A stretch of 64,000 nucleotides of DNA, from contig CM067070.1 of the NCBI GenBank assembly GCA_033980235.1, positions 26,380,627 through 26,444,626 of the forward strand. The letters are read 5' to 3'. A program made the translations under genes and the position numbers. Below are positions 58,830 to 64,000 of the stretch, one piece after another. The notes below the pieces were generated by a model. The model saw nothing but the letters and a program-made list of their open reading frames with translations. It ran no database searches and was not told the DNA's origin. The stretch comes from Diadema setosum (Eukaryota > Echinodermata > Echinoidea > Diadematoida > Diadematidae). Position 1 is the first letter of the stretch. Each line of letters opens with the position of its first letter.

Positions 58830-59018
58830 TGTAGTTTAATTAAAAAGGATCGATGTAAACTGCAAATACACGAACCCCGCCTTTCTCGGCTATCCCGACA
58901 CGTGTCAGTACGGCTCGCGGAGGTAATTTGTATTACAGACAATCAAATACAAAAATGTAGGCCCCCTAATATACTCTCACATAACGAAACGGCGAGTTCG
59001 TCACAACCGTATCCGGGC
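58830..59018. other. No gene recognised
   Basis: Short spacer before the telomere-like block. Confidence 0.4.
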
Positions 59019-59200
59019 AATTACCCCCGGAGGGCAATTACCCCCCGGCTAAATACTAGTTAGTGGTAAGGTTAGAGTTAAGATTAGGGTTAGGGTTAGG
59101 GTTAGGTTTAGGGTTAGGATTAGGTTCAGGATTAGGATTAGGATTAAGGCCAGGGGAAGGGTCCGGGGTAATTGCCCAGGGGGTAATTGCCCTAGACCCG
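59019..59200. repeat. Telomere-like (TTAGGG) block flanked by inverted GC boxes
   Basis: A core at about 59068-59150 is built of ttaggg units with variants (ttagga, ttaggt). To its left are two gggcaattaccccc boxes (59017-59047). To its right are the complementary ggggtaattgccc boxes (about 59166-59193). The same box sequence is found in the decayed part of the 1591-2138 minisatellite. The G-rich telomere strand is +. Confidence 0.88.
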
Positions 59201-59239
59201 TCACAACACCTGTACACATACGTCATATACATTATGCAA

Positions 59240-59287
59240 GCACACACACACACACACATGAACACACACATAGGCTTATGCATACAA

Positions 59288-59313
<26 letters not shown>
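59240..59313. repeat. (CA)n microsatellites
   Basis: Two CA runs (about 59240-59258 and 59286-59313) lie within an acaca-rich stretch that continues to about 59410. Confidence 0.93.
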
Positions 59314-59319
<6 letters not shown>

Positions 59320-59419
59320 TATGCGATATGCGACATTTATGGCATATGTGTATATAGGGTTCCTACATCACATATGCATACAAACATACACATATGCATG
59401 TAAACACACAGGTAATACT

Positions 59420-59922
59420 TATCTCCCCCTCTGACCCATTGTTTTCTCAAATAAAAACATTGAAGGTTAATTAGATTCTTACTTTTTATGCATAAATACA
59501 CGTTCAACCAACTTCCCTCGGTGTTCAATGATTTCCTAATCCCTAATAATTTCAATATTCTTTCTTACCAAACTCGCCGTTCAAATGATTATCTTGAATA
59601 CCAAGAATTGTTGTAGCACAAAAATCCTAAAACATCATGGCCATTTATGTTTGATTTTTTTTAGATCTATTCATTTATTTTAAAATACTTTAAAAATATG
59701 GTGCTAATTCAATATATGTCTGAATGGTAGAGCGTTTTGCAATTTAAATGTTTTGTGGGGGGGTTTGTTTGTTGTTGTTGATATTCGCTTTTATAGTTAA
59801 AATAAGTGTTCGGAACTGAACGTACACAACAAACATGAAGATTAACACATACAACTCATTTCCATTTTTAAACATTTCACAAGCACCGCTGAACCCCCCC
59901 CCCCTTTTCTTCTCTTTATTCT

Positions 59923-59965
<43 letters not shown>

Positions 59966-61155
59966 ATCCCCACTCAGTGAGTGGTGACTTGAATATAATT
60001 ATATTGTTACTATGTCATATTGTTTAGACAATCATTTCTGAGGCCATTATGGTCGTCAAGGGTTTGCTTATGATGATGGTCTCCTGTATTATCTATGTTG
60101 CTTAATTTGTATTTTGAAAGGCAGGTACACAGGATCCTATGTTTGCATATAATGTATTATGCATAAAATAGCCCCTGCTCGTTTTCATTTTGCATTGTGA
60201 TAGAATAATTTTTGAACATTAGATTTAATCATTTACTTGTTTCAACTGTCAGACTCAATTGATACTGTTGTCAATACGTTAGTTCAATTGATTTAATATT
60301 ACATTTACGTATGACCAAAAAAAAAAAATCGGAAGTAAAATCAAGCAGTCAAGAATAAGGCCGAACTCGTTGCCTTCATAATGCAGGCTGTAGTGATATA
60401 CAGCTGTATTGATGCTGATGATAAGGGGCCGATATTCTCTGTAATTATCATGAACAAGAGTATGAAACCTTAAAGAAATAGGATTATATTTTGCATAATG
60501 AAGATTTGAGTGGAGGCTTGGTTATAACTTTTAACTGTGATTAAATTGTAATTTGATTGTGATTGAACTTTTAAAATTGACTGACCCAATCTGGGCATTT
60601 TCGTACACCTTTAGGCATGAGATACACCTCCTAAATGATAATAAGGGCGAATATCTCTCTTTAATTGTCGCAATTAAAAGGCATACGCCTGCATGATTGC
60701 TTTATCTTCAAAATATTAGGTTCAATAGATACTTGTACTTTATTCATTCAGTTTGCTCATAACTTCTGAGGGTTCGTCATTGTATGAATAATGATAATCA
60801 TTTAAATTCAATAAGTAAATCTAGCCTTCAGCAAGTATGGCCTGTCAGCATATTGACACAAGGTACAATGTCTAGGCCACGGGGGTTAAATGTTTACCAT
60901 TGAAGGTACAGCATAGTAAGTAGGTAACTTCGCCTACATTGGACCGTTATTCTACGTTAAATGGATATTTCGTGCGTGTAGGTTATTTCTATTAAATGAT
61001 TCGGATATTTGTGACTTTGTGCATAGCGCTCTATAATACATGATAATATTATCTCAATTATTTTCCCGTTTGTTACGATGATTTGATATGGCTTAAATTT
61101 TGTTTGATTCTTCTCGTTGGTCTCTTTCATGCAAAATCATATAAAAGAACATAAT
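59420..61155. other. No gene recognised
   Basis: AT-rich sequence with a (CT)n run (59925-59963, preceded by a c-run at 59894-59904). No ORF or splice-bounded exon is convincing. Confidence 0.5.
59925..59963. repeat. (CT)n microsatellite
   Basis: CT run of about 38 bp. Confidence 0.95.
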
Positions 61156-61156
61156 C

Positions 61157-61335
61157 ATTGCAACTGATTGACAAATTGCTCTACATCGACGTAAATAAGC
61201 ACTGAATTGATCAGTGTTTTAGTAGTGGCGTACATACTCGAGCAGGTTTCGAACCTACGACCTCCTAATCACCGGACAGGAGTCATCTCCACTAGATACG
61301 TCGATGTAGGGCAATTTGTCAATCAATTGCAATGA
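61157..61335 (-). mobile_element. TIR-bounded unit carrying a tRNA-like SINE
   Basis: Arms of about 38 bp (61157-61194 and 61298-61335, two mismatches, with the core gattgacaaattg) flank a minus-strand tRNA-like segment. Box B reads ggttcgaaacc, and there is a cctgtccggtgattagg anticodon-arm-like stretch and a tail matching the family-2 SINE at 14519-14650. The right arm sequence also follows the 14.5-kb copy at 14664-14695. Confidence 0.75.
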
Positions 61336-61674
61336 AAACACCTCGACGGAAGAATTTCATGAAATTGAACATAAACATTAGTGCAGTATCTTTCGATAAT
61401 TTCCCGTGTCAAACGGTAAGTTTTCTTTTTCCTGTAGTATAAATTAATCTATCATTGTTTAGTCTTACTATCATTTCCAGTTATTAGATGTGATTCCCCT
61501 TACACTTTCACTTCGTTTCTGAAACATCAACGTCTATTCTCCTTCTTTGAATTACATTACTTGAGTCAGTGCAATAACCCACAACACACAACCCACAACC
61601 CACTGCATACACACAAAGGAAATGATGAAGATGAGTTGATGACGTCACAAACATCATAACTTTTCCATTCATTT

Positions 61675-61675
<1 letters not shown>

Positions 61676-61702
<27 letters not shown>
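61676..61702. repeat. (CA)n microsatellite
   Basis: CA run followed by a tctctc-type stretch to about 61727. Confidence 0.95.
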
Positions 61703-61705
<3 letters not shown>

Positions 61706-61929
61706 TCTCTTTCTCTCTCTCTCTCTCGTCATATTTCCCTTTCTTTGTTTTTTTTTTGTTCACCATATATCGTGTGTATATATAATGTATATTTCTGTAC
61801 ATTTTTCTTTTTTTTTCTTTTCATCAATCGTATTTCACTCTTATTTACTTTGTTATAGTTGTTTTGTATACTTTTTAAATTTATTTGCAATTCTGTATTA
61901 TTGAATTAATAATGTGATATGAGTTTTTA

Positions 61930-61996
61930 CATTGGACTCCAGAGTATGGGTTGTAGAGTAAAATAAAGTTTCAACTTTCAACTTTCAACTTTCAAC
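61930..61996 (+). mobile_element. 3' end of a LINE with (tttcaac)n tail
   Basis: A stretch ending aataaagtttcaactttcaac and two further units closely parallels the cttcaaa tail at 16684-16712. It is probably the 3' terminus of another Jockey/CR1-type LINE. How far it extends upstream is unknown, and no RT is visible. Confidence 0.5.
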
Positions 61997-62778
61997 ATGG
62001 TTAGGAAATAGAACCTGCGTGAAAGCCATTGCGCACTCGGTAAAAATGGCACTACTACATTAACTGATCTCTGTAGGGAATCTTATTATGAAGATGTCAG
62101 GGGACACTTCTCTACCCAGCGCCATCTTATTGTATTTCCGAAAAGAAATTTTCACATAGTCATAGTGCAGTGGTTACTGGCACTTTTGAGAAAGGAAGAG
62201 GAGGGACAGAAACAACGGATACAGGACTTAACAAAACCAGATTACCTACATTAGGTGAAAGACTTCATTCCATGCAAGTTCTATTTCTTTGAACCTTGTA
62301 CATTATACCCGGGCGTATTAATACCATTATTAAATGCCATCCAAAAGCCATTCGGCAGCTCCGTTCTAGAATAGTACCTTGCGAACGCTAGATGGCGCTA
62401 TGCCATGTTACAGCGCGTCATCGCGATTTTTTTTTTTTTTTGCAAGACAGTGTACCCTCTTCAGTCCCAAAAATAATAGATGAAATGTAGAAAGGATGTG
62501 CGGGAAACGATTATGAATATGACAACTTATTTTTGAACAGTAATTGGATTCTTCTTTATTTGCAATGAAGCCAAACTGCACTAATTTGCTATATTGTTTC
62601 CCTTTTTTTCTCTCGTCCTAAGCATCTAAAGACTTCACACAGTACGAAATGACTTCTTTGGACGATTGATCATCGTGGTCGTGATGGCGTTATTTACATG
62701 AGAAATAAAACTCTTCTTAGGTGCAGTTTTTGTGTTTTGGATAGTGGGCTGACGCTGAAGTTGTTGATTGCTGCCAGT
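61997..62778. other. No gene recognised
   Basis: Spacer. A T-run lies at 62429-62442. Confidence 0.4.
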
Positions 62779-62935
62779 TTATTCTCAAATATCCCATTAC
62801 GGGGAGTGCATGCAACCGTTACGAAAGGAGTACCTGTACTCGGATATTTACAGACGATCGCTCAATAAACTTTATTGTTTGGAACGCGTGCTGGCGCTGC
62901 ATCCTGAGCGCGGGCTCTGTCCCGGGCAGCTGATG
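62779..62935 (+). CDS. Weak exon candidate
   Basis: A relatively GC- and CpG-rich open stretch follows an acceptor-like gattgctgccag and ends at a donor-like gtatta. It reads LRKEYLYSDIYRRSLNKLYC and continues to LALHPERGLCPGQLM. No domain is recognised and no partner exon was found. Base composition and splice-like edges are the only support. Confidence 0.25.
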
Positions 62936-63427
62936 GTATTAATTATTTGGTCTTGTCACTACAGCATGTCTACGGTCTTTTCAGTCATATAAACATGTAT
63001 ATAGTATTATTTTAATCTAGACTTTAAAGGGGAAATTCCATCCTCATGTTATTTTGCTTCGTATTAAAACAGAAAAATTAAGGTAGATCAGTGGATTAGA
63101 GATTTTGTTGTTGTTGTGGTTTTTGTGTTTGCGGGGGGGGGGGATCAGACACACAGAAAAGTTACAAAGTGATATAGTGTAAAGAGTAAGACAAATTGGC
63201 AACTGTGTGACGTAGGTGATGGAGCAGCTCTCCCTTTGTTTTGGACACAAAGTGACACAAACTTTCGTTTTCCCAAATATTTTGGCACAGACGGAACTTA
63301 TCTTTTGCTGAGGAGGACATACGAAAGCGAATCAACGTCATCATATATCAAAAACACATCTGAAGAAAATTTTGCTCATGAGAAACAAGAAAATTTGTGA
63401 CGTCACAAATGTTCATGTTTCTCATAA

Positions 63428-63502
63428 CTTGATAACTCTGTATTATCAAGTTGAGTAGATGAAATTGAGAGCTGCTCAACTTAATAACACAGAGTTATCA
63501 AG
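63428..63502. repeat. 28-bp inverted repeat (hairpin)
   Basis: Arms at 63428-63455 and 63475-63502 (two mismatches, cttgataactctgt at the left) are separated by 19 bases. They lie in a likely MITE that may begin at aaaggggaaattcc (63027). Its boundaries are not defined. Confidence 0.8.
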
Positions 63503-63878
63503 CTATCTTGCTCCAAACATTAAAAGTTCCTACTCTATTTGTGTTTCTAATTTTCCCCCAAAATTTGCACTGATCTATTTTTCTGATTTTTCAGTTTTGA
63601 TGCAAAGCAACACACTTTCAGGATAAAGATCCCCATCTAACATGTTTTAAACACTGAGAAGGTACCTGCGTTCAATGTTGTGTTCAATGAACTGTCCTTT
63701 TCAGTTGCAGATGGATGAAAGTCAAATTGACACATGTACCGCTTCGTACCATGTTTCTTTCATGAACATAAATAAACTATTGAACTGAATTGAATTGGAT
63801 TGAAATAATTGTCTCCTTGTCGGTAAAATAACATGATGTCTATGCATTTCTCAAGCCATCTCCAATGGGCATCCGCTT

Positions 63879-63883
<5 letters not shown>

Positions 63884-63929
<46 letters not shown>
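63884..63929. repeat. (TA)n microsatellite
   Basis: TA run of about 46 bp close to the right edge of the window. Confidence 0.96.
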
Positions 63930-63932
<3 letters not shown>

Positions 63933-64000
63933 CAAAGTAAGTCAGTCATAAAAAAAACAGACAAGATGGGACTAGAGTTAAGACTCTAAGGACGAAATGA

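Noticed and set aside
59063..59434. Gly/Leu-repeat ORF
   Set aside because: It is the translation of the TTAGGG-like block and the CA microsatellites.

Overview
This is eukaryotic, AT-rich, intron-bearing DNA that is dominated by transposable elements. The mix of L1-like and CR1/Jockey-like LINEs, a tRNA-derived SINE, TTAA- and TA-target MITEs, a Tc1/mariner relic, a CACTA-like element, a THAP exon and an Ig-superfamily membrane protein gene fits a marine invertebrate deuterostome. An echinoderm is my best guess. This is an inference from repeat style, not from any diagnostic host gene. There are no bacterial operons and no CRISPR array.

Layout. 0-2.1 kb: unannotated DNA, a G/C-tract degenerate repeat and a 15-bp minisatellite. 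2.1-5.9 kb: 5'-truncated L1-like LINE (copy 1). 5.9-10.4 kb: dense nest of DNA transposons, with two copies of one repeat that each carry a different MITE, plus a Tc1/mariner relic. 11.0-16.7 kb: an old Jockey-like LINE interrupted by a SINE and by a 2.6-kb terminal-inverted-repeat (TIR) element that holds eight copies of the 15-mer gtaacgcgagttacc. 18.1-19.5 kb: two in-frame exons (minus) of a THAP-domain gene. 19.7-23.7 kb: CACTA-like element with a candidate exon. 24.4-25.4 kb: 1-kb foldback with TTAA duplications. 26.0-33.1 kb: decayed LINEs, one of them split by a Ty3/gypsy gag-pol fragment that lacks LTRs. 34.5-37.5 kb: more LINE, satellite-like repeats and a second SINE copy. 38.7-43.1 kb: four phase-compatible exons of a type I membrane protein (Ig V-set, stalk, transmembrane, cytoplasmic tail). 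44.1-47.6 kb: nearly intact CR1/Jockey-like LINE (minus). 48.2-54.3 kb: a roughly 340-bp tandem repeat into which a 4.75-kb L1-like element (copy 2) has inserted. 55.2-56.2 kb: L1 ORF1-like pseudogene (minus). 56.2-64 kb: a few candidate exons, a telomere-like (TTAGGG) block between inverted GC boxes, microsatellites and MITE/SINE remnants.

The two genes with real support are the Ig-superfamily gene (+) and the THAP-domain gene (-). Both are incomplete here: the first lacks a visible signal-peptide exon, the second lacks visible downstream exons. Everything else that codes is mobile-element protein, mostly broken. I found no clearly new multi-gene system. The most unusual structure is the clustered 15-mer inside the 13.6-16.2 kb element.
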